From positions 1-64,000 of the forward strand of contig JNEN01001260.1 of NCBI GenBank assembly GCA_000697355.1: a stretch of 64,000 nt of DNA. The letters run 5' to 3'. The position numbers and the translations under genes are program-made. The notes beneath the pieces were generated by a model. The model did not search any database and was not told the origin of the DNA. It saw nothing but the letters and a program-made list of their open reading frames with translations. The stretch comes from Syncephalastrum monosporum B8922 (lineage: Eukaryota > Mucoromycota > Mucoromycetes > Mucorales > Syncephalastraceae). Below, in pieces: positions 10,638 through 21,992 of this stretch. How positions within the stretch are numbered: position 1 is the stretch's first letter; each line of letters opens with the position of its first letter.

Positions 10638-12959
10638 TCAGTAGAATTGCGCGCGTGAACCCGAGGAAGAAGAAGAGATGGCGAAAGCACTGACTAGACA
10701 ACCCGTAAACCCATCTCTCAGTCAGAGACAAAGAACGCTTATTCTAGCCCACAACGCAGGACGGCCCAGTGAGGGAACACTGTTTTTGCTTACCGAGATG
10801 GCAGTGCGTGAAGTGGGTGCCTCGGTTGCTGTCCCGACAGCAGAAAAAAAAAGTGAAAAAGAGAGTGTTCTTCTCTTGTGACACCTTGGCTGAGCACATT
10901 TTGTTTTCTGTAGCACGTCTTTCAATGCCAATGCTCCAGTGGCTCTTCTTCGGGAAGTGCCAACAATTGCTCCTCCTTCCTTTTGTCATGGCTCGTCATC
11001 CATCATAATAGGAACATGAAGACCGAGGTGCAGAGTACAGCTCGACGTAGGCACTCACCAACCGCATATGGGGTATAATGGGCGAACTTGAGCATGCTAC
11101 TATTTCTATATGGACTTCGTATCCGTGTAAACTACATCTTCACCAGCATACCCCATTCCCTTAGCTGTCTGCCTAGGTTCAGCAAAGAACTGAGATTCCT
11201 GCAGAGTTCTTACATTTCCCTGCGTAGAAAATGAGATATACGATGACCACATATGTAATAAGCAGTACATACTGGTCTGTATCATACAACATATGCATGG
11301 CTACCATCTAGGCATATTACCAACGTAGCTCTTCCATCATGCACCTGCAAGAGCGCAAAGATGCTTTCTTCTTTTAAATTAAACTGTCTCTCATACATAT
11401 ATTGCTGACTGTTCTTGATAGAACGCATTTCCACGAGCATGAAGTAGTATAGATAAAGAGAATATCTCGTTAGTGTATAGCTCATGCTGTCATACCGATA
11501 AAACAAAGTCATATTATTAGCGTTGAAAGTATAGTTATCATATGTTTGGGAATACTGCCTCACGGAATGATGCTTTCTACAAACAATGAGCCTATGCAGG
11601 CACTATTATTTTGATACTTCATTATATAGCACCCGTCGTCTGCCCCACCATGATATACAGCCAGGAAATCGTGTATGAATTATGACGCCACTACAAAAAC
11701 TGACTCTTTAGGTATATATAATGAATGTATACGTACATACGGTATCACTTGCCGTAGGTCTTTGTGTCTATACTTGTCCTTCGAATTACACTTACTTAGT
11801 CCACAGCATCAATAAATATAAAACAATTCGGTACCTTGTCACGTAAGCTAACACATGCTGGCTGACTTGATAGTCGTAAAAATACGTATCCAGGTCAATT
11901 TAAGCTCATTAAACATGGCAGGTCGATTGCGCACACAGGAAAAGCGGTACTGCATATGTTATAGGATATAATTCGTTCTTTGTTTTTATCGCCGGAGATA
12001 TGCTAATGTCCTGGATGATGTTTCTAGACAGAGGTCCATTTATTGGGCAAATTTAATAAGAGAATGATCGCTCAAAATCGGGGAGGAGTCAGCCCCACGA
12101 CAAATGGGATCAGCATGGCAGACAAGTGATACAGGTCAAGATTGGTACGTTAATAGCAGCTGTGCTACCGTGGCTCAAGCCCGCCAAGTCGGGTTGAAGG
12201 GCGCGCCAGTCACAGGCGTTGTTGGCTCGGGATTGGCATTGTTGCGGGTGCCTGAAAAAGGTACCTGGTTCATGAGCCCTGAGATGAAATGCACATAATA
12301 AATACACAGACATTCAGGGAATGAATCTTTGCAGAGGAGAACCCCTATTTATAATAGTCTGTGAGCTGTCAAGAATTTGGCAGTGTAGTAGCTGTAGGGA
12401 AAATGTAAAAAAATAAAAATAAAAAAAATAAAAGAAAAACATAGGAAAACTAGACACTGAAAAGGAGGCTGACCCCTTTTGGCTTGCCCTATTGTTGTCA
12501 TCAAACCAAAACTTGATGCACACACCTCGTGTGTAAAAATAAAGAGGATGAAAAGAAGAGGAAAGGATAATCTATACGTAGATGATAAACTTAGCTATAA
12601 TCTGAACTGCGACAAGTTTATGGTTGTGCAAGAAATTGAAAGTGGTGGAACTTGAAACTTTCACTCAGCAGAAGCTAAAGAGCACCAGCAGCACACAAGT
12701 TCAATTATTGAACACTCCAACACCATACCCACTCACTTACTCACTCACGCTCTTAGTGTGCACACACCCATATCCTCTTACCCTTATATATACACTTTCC
12801 TTACACCGCATTCATTACTCTATAATATTTCTTTTTTTCTACCGCGCTGAAAAAAAAAAAGTGGAGGTGTGTGCACAGCAACGATAACAATAACAACGAC
12901 GAGCGTTTCCCCCTTTCCCTTCCTGTACTTGTTTCCATTGCGACCATCGGCTGTTGACG
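10638..12959. other. 2.3 kb AT-rich divergent intergenic region
   Basis: Lies between the divergent Rho1-GEF and MIT-protein start codons. It probably holds the promoters and 5' leaders of both genes. Short ORFs occur (for example 12104-12298, 64 codons) but none resembles a known protein. A purine/A-rich tract occurs near 12410-12440 and a CACTCACT-like pyrimidine stretch near 12720-12800, just upstream of the MIT gene. No tRNA or repeat was recognised. Confidence 0.5.
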
Positions 12960-15274
12960 ATGAGTCAACGCGAAAGTGTCTCCGTCCATCCCTCGTCCCA
13001 TCCATCTCCACCGACGCCCACACCCCAGCAAACGGATGACTCTGCATCGTCGGCTGCTTCCAAGCAAATGTCCAAGGTCCTGCTTCGGACGGCGCTGCAG
13101 CGAGCCAACTCGGCCGTAATGTGCGATTCGAACAACGATGTGGTCGGAGCCATCGACGCCTATACCGAAGCTATTTCACTGCTCAACCGCGTCCTTTCGA
13201 CTATCGAGAAGGGAAGCGACCGTCGTCGACTGCAGGAAATCGTACGTCCAGCATAAATAACAAGGGAGAGCCTTTCAGGGCTTATTCTTATTCATTTACC
13301 TAATTATGTATAACCATATGTATGTATGGTGTGTTTTTAGCATGATTCATATACAGAGCGTATTCGATTACTCGGTGCCATGTCCCCCGCCAAATCCGAC
13401 GACGAGCCGCACGATGAACTCTATGAGACCTTTGACGATTACACCGACAAGGACAGGTCTAACTGGCTATCCAAACCAGCAAAACGCAACTACTCCGCAA
13501 AGAGACACCAGCAGAACCACAGCTCTTTCCTTCGCCGTATGACCTCGGAATCCTCGCTCGACAGTGCCGTTTCTGACGCGGCCAAAGACAGAGACACGTC
13601 CTCCACATCCCGAACCCGCTGGCAGAACACGTCTTCTTCACCTACTGCTCCCTCTTCTTCTCCAACCGCAACCCAACACACCACGAACAATAACGCTGCC
13701 ATGGCAACCATAAGTACTCCTACCACTGCTTCCTCTACCATTTCCGCCACACCGTCCGCTCCACCCGCCCCTTCTCCTCTCACCTCTCAAAGCACTCCCA
13801 CACGCTCCAAGCACCCGAAGAGCGATCCTCAAGACGACCCTCCCGTCCCAGACCATTCATCCGATCGCACGCCCCGTAACCAAGATGGCTTCGAGGTTGA
13901 GCGATCCTTGAGCGGCTCTACTGATTCCTCGTTAACCGACTCGCTCGATTCTCTCAGCGAGCAAACTTCCACGGCTACCACCGCCACGGCCACCACCGCG
14001 ACCTATCAGCCGGCCATGACGCTTCCGCCCCTGCAAAAGAAGCGCGTCGAACAGGCTTCTCCGTCCTCGCGGACGAGCAGTCTGCCCAAAGTACGTCAGC
14101 AGCACTCCAATCCCGCCCTCAATCAGGAGATGCGACGCGCTCAGCAGCAAACACAGCAATCCGCATCTGTGCAGGCACCTCAACAACAGCAACAGCGACA
14201 GAGTGGATTTGGTTCGGTTAGGAAAAAGTCAAGCAATCGCCTCTCGCGTGTCAGTCTTCATAGCGATATGAAGCGTAGTCAAAGCAACAGCAGCAGTCAT
14301 ACCATGTTTAGCAGCATGTTCAACACCATGCCGCGATCCTCCAATGCTTTTCAACAACAGCAGCAGCAACAACAGCAGCAGCAGAACCAACAGTCACCAC
14401 ACCAGTTGGACTCATATTTTGGAAACACAGCCCAGGGCATGACGACGGCTGGTTCATCATCATTGGATGACCGGCCTATGCGACTGTTATTGGCTCTCAA
14501 GAAAAGCATGGAGGAGGGTGCGTACATCACACCGCGCCTGTATATACCCAAGAACATGTGGTATCAGCCCAATATCCGGCTACAGCACATGGAGGTGAAG
14601 ATTGCTGCCTGCGAATCTCTGATGGGCGACTTGGCAAGGTTATCCAAATGGAAGCGGCTGGATGACTTGACTGCGTCCATGCGGCTCCTTGAGACCTTGG
14701 AAGAAGCGATCGAAGGTCTGCAGACCCTGCTAGCACGGAAATTAAAACGCGAGAGCATGGCTGATGCCACGCCACCCGCCACGGCCTCCACGAGTCCGAC
14801 AAAAGACCACCATGATGCAGGCTCCAAAAAATTCATGTCCTGGGGTTCCAAGCTCTCCAAATCCGTTGAGCGGATGAACGCATTCAGCTTGACCAAGACG
14901 TAAGTCACATCATTCTATCCTCCACCGGTTTGCTTACTTTCCAAAAAAATTGCTTAGCGAGGACCAATACCGAAACTATATTGATACTTTGCAAAAGGTG
15001 TTTGCTCAAGTGCAGATTATACGTGAGTTCTTTCAAAACAGTCCCCACAACAAGCAAGGTGGCTAATTTTATGCACGTAGCTACATGGAGCCAACATTAC
15101 ACCGTTGTGAAACGCGACGCAGAGCACCTGAGTCCAGCGTGTGATGTGGCGCTGCAAAAATTGGCACGGATAGGTGTCATGATGGACGAAGTGCTGGGCG
15201 GCTTTGTCGTACGCGATTTGACAGTACTACTTCGAAAATGGCTGAAACGCGGCGGCTCATGGGTCAACGAATGA
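12960..15274 (+). CDS. MIT-domain protein with poly-Q linker
   Basis: Exons 12960-13241, 13341-14899, 14958-15022 and 15081-15274 join in phase to 699 aa. An MIT (microtubule-interacting and trafficking) three-helix domain spans about residues 35-110, split by intron 1 (RTALQRANSAVMCDSNND; AIDAYTEAISLL; DSYTERIRLLGAM). MIT domains bind ESCRT-III tails and similar partners, so an endosomal or septal role is likely but unproven. A long Ser/Thr/Pro-rich region follows, with glutamine tracts near 14158-14205 and 14350-14390. The C-terminal 250 residues are better conserved-looking and helical (RPMRLLLALKKSMEEGAYI; YIPKNMWYQPN), ending in WLKRGGSWVNE. No AAA ATPase domain is present, so this is not Vps4. 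I recognise it only as a conserved fungal MIT protein of unknown function. It converges on the next gene with a 115-bp gap. Confidence 0.85.
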
Positions 15275-15389
15275 GTCGGTCTCTTTATCTTTAGTATAGT
15301 TATAACAAGTTTTCTCTTAGTGCCATATATAAAACGGATCTCAAACCTACCCCAACGGGGATAATGCTACTACTCTATATATACATAAG

Positions 15390-17243
15390 CTACATGAACC
15401 CAAGATCAGGCGGTGGGGGAGGATGGAAGACAGCGGGATGGACGCGTGGCTGACGTAGAGAGTTTGTAAAGTCAAAGTCCACGCCATCGCCGCGTGCGGC
15501 AAAGGAAGAAGAAAACAGAGGCGGTGGAGGAGGAGGCGGTGGTGGATGATGATGCGCGTGGCGCCATGCAGACGCAGACGGTGGCGGGTGCTCAGAATAC
15601 ATGAGGTACAGCATGTCGTCATCTACAGCCGGCGGCGGCGGGCGACGGAAAGGCATACGCCGCGGAAACGAGAATGCGCCCGGCGGAGGGGGAGGAGGGC
15701 CCCCCGCTGCGACAGCGGTCGTAGCCGCGTGCACAAGCGGATATCGGCGTGGCGGTCGCGTCTTCTTTTTGAGGCTGGATTTCTTGGGTAGCATATCAAA
15801 ATCAGGTGGCGACGAGGGTGCGGACCTGCTTTTTGGCTGTCGACGGCGGGAGGACGAGGAGGAGTGCCTGCTCAACGAGGATTTCTCTTCTTCAGATCGC
15901 TGTGGCGCTGAGTCCTCCTCTCTGGGCATCATTGGGTCGCTACTGCTGCTTGTGCTCGTGCTGTCACGACTCTCTTTCCTTTGTACGGACCGCCGACGTC
16001 GTGGTGACGAGTCCGTACTACTGTGGGTAGCTTGATGTTGCTGCTGCTGCTGTTGTTGCGTTGTCTCCAGCGGCTGCTGCTGCTGTTGTGGCTGTTGTTG
16101 TGGCGGCGCAGACTGCTGCTGCTGCTGCTGCTGCTGCTGAAACTGTCTCGCTTGTGCGTCTTTCCATTGTAGAGCAAATCGTAGTTGTTCGCGCGTTTGG
16201 TGAATCTGGTCAAGCATAACTTGTTCACGTCGGCGGTGCTCTGACTCGCGTAGAAGCCACTGCTTGTGTTCCATTTCTCGTTGCTGTTCCATCAACTCAA
16301 TTTGCCGCCGCAGGGCATCGAGACTAGTACGTAGCGCTGCTGTGGTTTCCATTTCTGCCGTAGAAGTATTAGCAGCATTTGCTGTAGCCGTGACCGTGGT
16401 CGCCGTAGTGCTATCGCCCGCTGCAGCAGCAACACTGTTGCTGCTACCGCTATTTGCAACACTCTCACTGGTAGGAATCCCTGTGGCACCGTTGGCAATG
16501 CCGTTGGTAACAATTTGTTGTCGAGGATTCGTCGTATCCTGTAGTTGTTTCGGTGGTTGTGTCTGATCAACGACAGGTTCCTCACCGTGCAACGGAAACA
16601 AGTGCTCGTCTTGGACTTCCCAAGGTGATTGTGGGGCCGAGTCATATTGCCGTCCTGAATCGACGCTACTATGGCTGCTTTCACTTCTGATAATCAGAGG
16701 TGCGGGGTTTGTTGGCGTTTCAGATACAAAGAGCATTTCCCGCTGACGCTTGTTGGACAACAATTCGCCATCGTCATTTTCAGGATACAACAGGAGAACA
16801 CTACCGTCGCCGGTACTTACTTCCTGCTGCGGTGAGTATTCGTCGATCTGTGTCTTGTCGAACTCCTGCCGCCGAAGGATCGAAGAACTGCTTGTGGTCA
16901 AGGGCGGGGGTCGCCGTGGTTTGGGCATGGCCAAGACAGGCGGCGAGCTGATCGTCCGTACAGGCTGGGGGCGTCGTTGGGGCGCCTCGGATGGATACGG
17001 CTGCTCTTTTCGCAGCTGCTGCGATGAGGTCAAGCTGTTGCGAGATCGTGTGCCGTCTGTTTTGACAGTTCGTTTTATGGAGTCTGACACAGAAGAAGTG
17101 GGGGTCGGCCCAGCGAGTAAAGCGTCGATGTCTCTGTTACGCATTTTAGCGTGTTCCACACTCGCAACCATTGGCACAGGTATCTTGAGGTCACCTGTCC
17201 TTTTCCTGCGAGAGGAGGTGGACGAGTTGAAAAGTTTCCGCAT
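15390..17243 (-). CDS. Unknown coiled-coil, poly-Q and poly-P protein
   Basis: A single intronless frame of 617 codons from ATG at 17243. An in-frame upstream extension to 17363 exists but starts in hydrophobic leader-like sequence, so the MRKLF start is preferred. Residues 1-290 are Ser/Pro/Arg-rich. A long coiled coil at about residues 294-368 (LRRQIELMEQQREMEHKQWL; MLDQIHQTREQLRFAL) runs into glutamine tracts. Next comes a basic/serine-rich stretch with SSSS and RRRRS runs, then a C-terminal tail of repeated proline runs ending in PPPPPDLGFM. Proline runs suggest SH3 or profilin partners, but I assign no function. The antisense strand also carries long open frames; these are shadows of the low-complexity code. 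Confidence 0.75.
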   Translation of the reverse strand: MRKLFNSSTSSRRKRTGDLKIPVPMVASVEHAKMRNRDIDALLAGPTPTSSVSDSIKRTVKTDGTRSRNSLTSSQQLRKEQPYPSEAPQRRPQPVRTISSPPVLAMPKPRRPPPLTTSSSSILRRQEFDKTQIDEYSPQQEVSTGDGSVLLLYPENDDGELLSNKRQREMLFVSETPTNPAPLIIRSESSHSSVDSGRQYDSAPQSPWEVQDEHLFPLHGEEPVVDQTQPPKQLQDTTNPRQQIVTNGIANGATGIPTSESVANSGSSNSVAAAAGDSTTATTVTATANAANTSTAEMETTAALRTSLDALRRQIELMEQQREMEHKQWLLRESEHRRREQVMLDQIHQTREQLRFALQWKDAQARQFQQQQQQQQQSAPPQQQPQQQQQPLETTQQQQQQQHQATHSSTDSSPRRRRSVQRKESRDSTSTSSSSDPMMPREEDSAPQRSEEEKSSLSRHSSSSSRRRQPKSRSAPSSPPDFDMLPKKSSLKKKTRPPRRYPLVHAATTAVAAGGPPPPPPGAFSFPRRMPFRRPPPPAVDDDMLYLMYSEHPPPSASAWRHAHHHPPPPPPPPPLFSSSFAARGDGVDFDFTNSLRQPRVHPAVFHPPPPPDLGFM

Positions 17244-17865
17244 GTGTATGTGATCCGGAACAAGAGTAAAGAGAAGAAAAGACGAGAAAAGATGGCTATA
17301 AACAAAAGGACATGTAATGGGAAGTGAAAGGGGGTTAGCCCGGCGGTCAACTGACATTTGCACACTCGGAGCGAGACCCGATGATACCGAAGTGGAAATT
17401 CACAAAAAGAGTGCTCTTCACTTTATGAGAAAAAAAGTGACGTAGAGATGCAACAGGCTGTTCTGTTTTTTTTTTCCTAAAAAAAATAACTCTTCATCTT
17501 GTGTCTATATCTATTTAGACAGGCTACTGTGCAAGTCATTCCCTCGTACGCGAGAGGATTACCAGTACCGTTTTACTCGTCTGGCTGGTTGCATAACGTT
17601 TTCAGGGACCATCTCCTGGCAACAGCTCACAATGGGTACGAGTTCCTTCATACATAATCATGCATGTATAGTATGTGTTGCTACCTTATTTCTGCTGTAT
17701 TGAAGAGTAGAAAGTGCCATATATTATAAGAAGTTTCCGTCTCTCGAAGAAGAGCGGCATGCCATTGTCATATGCTACATGAGACGCCCGTTTGGGAGGG
17801 AGCAGTGGCTAAATTTTTATTGGCTGCTCGAAAAGCGGAGACGGTGGTGTTTCTTTTCTCAAAAT
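17244..17865. other. Divergent intergenic region
   Basis: Promoter space shared by the coiled-coil protein gene and the Myb-like gene. It contains T- and A-rich runs near 17465-17490. No further gene was recognised. Confidence 0.5.
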
Positions 17866-19383
17866 ATGCAGCAGCAAGAGAATGACAAGCACCAACAGGA
17901 GGCACACGGCCTGCCACCGATAACACCAGACCTCAATCACTCGCCTCCAATTTTTACTGCTCAGCACCAGCAATCTAACCCGGTATTATCTTTATCCTTA
18001 CTCCTCATTATATCACACTTTCGCTCATGGACGCGTCTTTTTGTCATTCTTTTGAAATCACACCTCCTCCGAGAAGGCTCATGTCCCTGAGAATGACACA
18101 GCGTAGGCTCGCCCCTCTCTTGCGTAAACAGCGTCTGATAAACTCAAATATTGATCTAGCTCAAAACAACGCGTCCTGTATGAGTTTATGCAACGAGAAC
18201 AGGCGACCAAGAGTCAGGTTATCAGGGCAGCTTACGACTACCTTACGCAAGAGGAGATCACTATCATGTTGATGGACTGTGCTTTTAATGAAGTAATCAT
18301 CGCCTCTCCTGGGTAGTAACAACGAAGTTCACATATGCTGTGCTAGAACGAAGTGCTGCACCGCTTAGAAGAACGGCCAGACTATCTTGAAGGGATCCGA
18401 CACATCATTTCCGTGGCAAAACCAAGTACGTCTACACTCCGTTACTACATGTTTGCTTTGCAGATGCTCATGTTATTCGTCACTGCATGCAGATATAAAC
18501 ATACCACCCCCGCCGTCTTCGCCCATATCACCACCGCGTGCCGTACAACCCTCATACCCACCTTCATCTCCCATTCCAACGCATGCACACGCTCAGTCGC
18601 AAAGGAAGTTACTCCAAGGGGATGAGAAATCACTCAAACGCGATAAAAAAAAGTAACATCTATTCCATGGAGTGACCATGAGTGATACTCACCTGCATTT
18701 GTGCTTCTATTAGACGGACACGACAACCGGGTCGTTTGGCCCTGGATGATGCATTGAAACAAATGCAGATGAAGCCGGGTAGCGCTTATGAAGGCTGGTC
18801 TGATGCTCGCATACGGGCCTATCAGATGATCGAGCAGAACCCAAACAGCTACTATTATCGGTTTAATGCGCCAGGTGAAGAGCAGCGGAAGGGCGCCTGG
18901 TCCGACCAAGAGCGCGAGCTGTTCTTCAAGCGTTTGCAAGAGTTTGGTGCCAACGGCCAATGGGGTATTTTCTCCATGGCCATCCCGGGTCGCGTGGGCT
19001 ATCAGGCAAGCGACAAGAAGCAATCTCTCGTTTTATTCAATCGCGGCTCATGGTGTGTGTGTGTGTGTGTGCGTGTATATGCGTACATCTAGTGTTCCAA
19101 TTACTACCGCCTGTTGATTGAATCGAAGCAGATACAAGATCCAAACTACGTGCTGGATGAAAAAGGAAAGGCGCACTACCTCTTTGAGAAGAAAAGCGCG
19201 GGTGGAAGCATTGAAAAGGCGATTCGCACCCACAGTCCACACACCTTCAACAAGACGAAAAAGGGACGTAGCAAAAGAAAAAGCGACAAGGACGAGGACG
19301 AGGACGGCTCCGGTGCCTTTACACCGTACCCGAAACCCACAAGCCAGAGACAGCGAGTGACGCGCTCCATGGCGCGTTCCTGA
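17866..19383 (+). CDS. Single Myb/SANT-domain protein
   Basis: Exons 17866-17982, 18077-18102, 18160-18292, 18347-18425, 18493-18652, 18714-19005 and 19093-19383 keep one frame for 365 aa. Exon 2 is only 26 nt. The last intron, 19006-19092, has a GC donor (CAG|gcaagc) and contains a (GT)n run. An N-terminal helical part reads QVIRAAYDYLTQEEITIMLM. A proline-rich linker precedes a Myb/SANT repeat at about residues 231-280 (KGAWSDQERELFFKRLQEFG; QWGIFSMAIPGR; QCSNYYR). A basic C-terminal tail (KTKKGRSKRKSDKDEDEDG) looks like a nuclear localisation signal. It is probably a DNA- or chromatin-binding regulator. The small N-terminal exons are the least certain part of the model. Confidence 0.8.
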
Positions 19384-19575
19384 TATATGTATACCCTTTT
19401 TTCTTGGTATATCTAGCCCCATTCTATTCCCCCCAACTGAAGAGAATTTGCAAACAAAAAAGAGGAAACGCAAAATTCGCCGAGTTGGCCAGTGACTGCA
19501 AAGTTCCTTTTTTTTCTGTGTGTCTCTCTCTAAACTTGACACGGCCCTATCTCAATTTTATCTATTTTTCGTGCA

Positions 19576-20957
19576 ATGTCCACAGAAGAAAGCATCGCCA
19601 AGGCCAAGAGAGCCTTGCTTAAGGCTTCAGAGACCAAAAACAGCAAGGTGAGTCTGACGATCTCGACTTTCCCTTGATTTTCTCGCGAGGTCGCTGGTTG
19701 CACAGCAATGGAGCCTTCCCAGTGCAGCCCATTACGCCCACGCAGCATCGCACCATGCCATTCCTCAGATACTACCGTACAATAGGCATGTGCTGATCGT
19801 ATCTGCTTGTGTAGGATATGCTGGATATCATGGACAATCTCATCAAAATTAAGGCCACACAGGACTTGTTGCGCGTAAGGATTAATTAAAGTACTTTAAA
19901 ACGGATCGCTCTTACAATATCTCACGCTGGCAATTCCTGTAGAAAACTGACATAGGCAAGACGCTGGGCAAACTACGAACCAGCGAGGACGTTGCTGTAT
20001 CACAGAAAGCAAAAGCAGTCGTCAAGAAATGGAAAGACGACGTTGTGTTGAGCGCCAAGCAAGCCTCACAACCCAAACCAAAATGTAACTCATACAAACC
20101 AGTCTGCATTGTCTGGATATTAACATCACACACAGCGCCACCCTCTGAAGCAGCCTCCACCAAGTCGACTCCGTCTAATACCGCCTCGCCTCCTTCCGAT
20201 AATGCTCCACCCCGCACAGCCAAGACGGACGACGTGAAATTCGATTCCACCGGCAGTGTACCACGCGATAAAACCATTGAACTTATGTACGGTGCGGTGG
20301 CGCTTGGCAGTTTCGCTGGTAAGTGACGCAATAAGCGCCAAGTGACATATGCAAAAGGCACGCATATCTCTAATGCCATCCTTATCACAGATACGGGACT
20401 GCTGCTCAAGCGGGCCATGGGGATAGAAAAGGCCGTCTTTGAAGAGTTCGGGTCGGTCAACGATGGGTACAAAGGCAAGGTGCGATCTCTGGCTCTGAAC
20501 CTGAAAAGCAAGAGCAACCCTGGATTGCGCGAGAGCATCGTGTCTGGTGAGCTCCCCGTCACCAAGTTATGCAAGATGAGCGTTGAGGTATGTGTTTCTC
20601 CCCGCCATGTGGCCACACGTGGTACTGACGAACTGCATAATATCCATCGTCTTTAGGATATGGCCTCCGAGGAATCCAAAGCACGTGATCGCAAACTGGC
20701 AGAAGAGGCCTTATTCAAAGCTCGAGGCGCTGGCTCGGCTCAAGCTGAAACAGACATGTTTATCTGCGGCAAATGCAAGGGCCGGAGGTGCACCTATTTC
20801 CAGATGCAGACTCGCAGTGCAGATGAGCCTATGACGACTTTTGTTACCTGCGTAAATTGTAATAACCATTGGAAGGTAAGGCGCGGATGCATGCAATTTA
20901 TCAAAACCAGTCTTACTCACCCTGATACGCTTCATCCGTGGTCTTTAGTTCTGTTAA
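19576..20957 (+). CDS. DST1: Transcription elongation factor TFIIS
   Basis: Rescues backtracked RNA polymerase II by stimulating transcript cleavage. Exons 19576-19647, 19815-19874, 19943-20084, 20136-20318, 20391-20587, 20657-20875 and 20949-20957 give 293 aa, close to the family norm of about 300. The N-terminal LW domain spans residues 1-85 (IGKTLGKLRTSEDVAVSQKA; VVKKWKDDV). The central TFS2M domain is at about 130-240 (AMGIEKAVFEEFG; YKGKVRSLALNLKSKSNP). The zinc ribbon (CGKC...CVNC) carries the catalytic RSADEPMT acidic loop. The last exon encodes only Phe-Cys-stop, completing the canonical HWKFC end, which strongly supports the final intron. Confidence 0.95.
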
Positions 20958-21992
20958 GAAAAAAAAAAGTCAGGAATGTAACACAGCGTCACACATTATT
21001 TTATACATCCTTCATACAACCATCATTACCGAAGAATCTAGTTTTCTCCAAGTGCCGCATTAACTTTTTTAAGGCTATTTCGCGGAGTCATCCCGGAGGA
21101 GGATATGTACTGAAAATTTCGTCCGTCAATTGCTTCTGTATCTTGCGCCACCTCGGCATCTCCCCAACGGCTGCTGCCCATGTTATGCCCGGCGAAGCAA
21201 ATGAAATAAATACATCCTACCTTCTATGCTTTGGCAGTACGGCACAGTTCTCCTTATATTTGATACTTGCAATTGATCCAATCTTCAGCAGCATTTAAGC
21301 TCACTCGCAAAACATGCTGTACGATCGGTATGCAGATATCACAAAGGTAAAGTTTGGCACAGAATGTAATTCCACATTTCTGGCCAGCAAACTGCTTTCA
21401 CAGCGAATGCCCGCCCGTCCATTTGGAAGCGATTGACATGGAGCAGATAGAGTTTTAGATGTAACCCAGGCTTCGGTCCTTCATTCAGTATTATAAACGA
21501 GTTCTAACATTGGAGTTCCATGCGAAGTGATTTACCTATAGTGCCACTTACGTATGCAATTATAAAGTTCATTTTACATATGTATAAGCACATGTATGGT
21601 AAACGTGCGATAGATGGTGCTTGGAAGATGTTATGTAATAGGCGGTTATATAATTTTATCTCCTCCTGTCAATTTACTGTGATATTCATGTCGTTGTTCT
21701 TTCCACGTAAAACAATTCCTTATATCAATGACACTTTTAGCCAGAGGTTCTAATGGAATGCCCGTGGCGGCGAAAAAGAGCAAGGCGGAAAAGAAAAAAA
21801 GGACAGAGCAGATAATCAGTACTTTGAGTGCACACAGCCCCTGAGCGTTATCCAGATTTGGATCAAAGTGATGTCACACAAGGCTTTCGAGGTCAAGTCG
21901 AAAGGGACTAAAGAAAGAGGGGAATGAACGAATAGATTTCCTTTTTCTCGCTTTTCTTGCGTCCTTCTTCCTTTCCTTTACAATACAGCTCC
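20958..21992. other. 1 kb AT-rich intergenic region
   Basis: Lies downstream of TFIIS and upstream of the RA-PH gene, both on the plus strand. No convincing ORF, RNA or repeat was seen. It ends in a pyrimidine-rich leader just before the ATG at 21993. Confidence 0.5.

Noticed and set aside
12104..12298. 64-codon ORF in the large intergenic gap
   Set aside because: Short, with no recognisable domain, and not supported by splice signals or a conserved start context.
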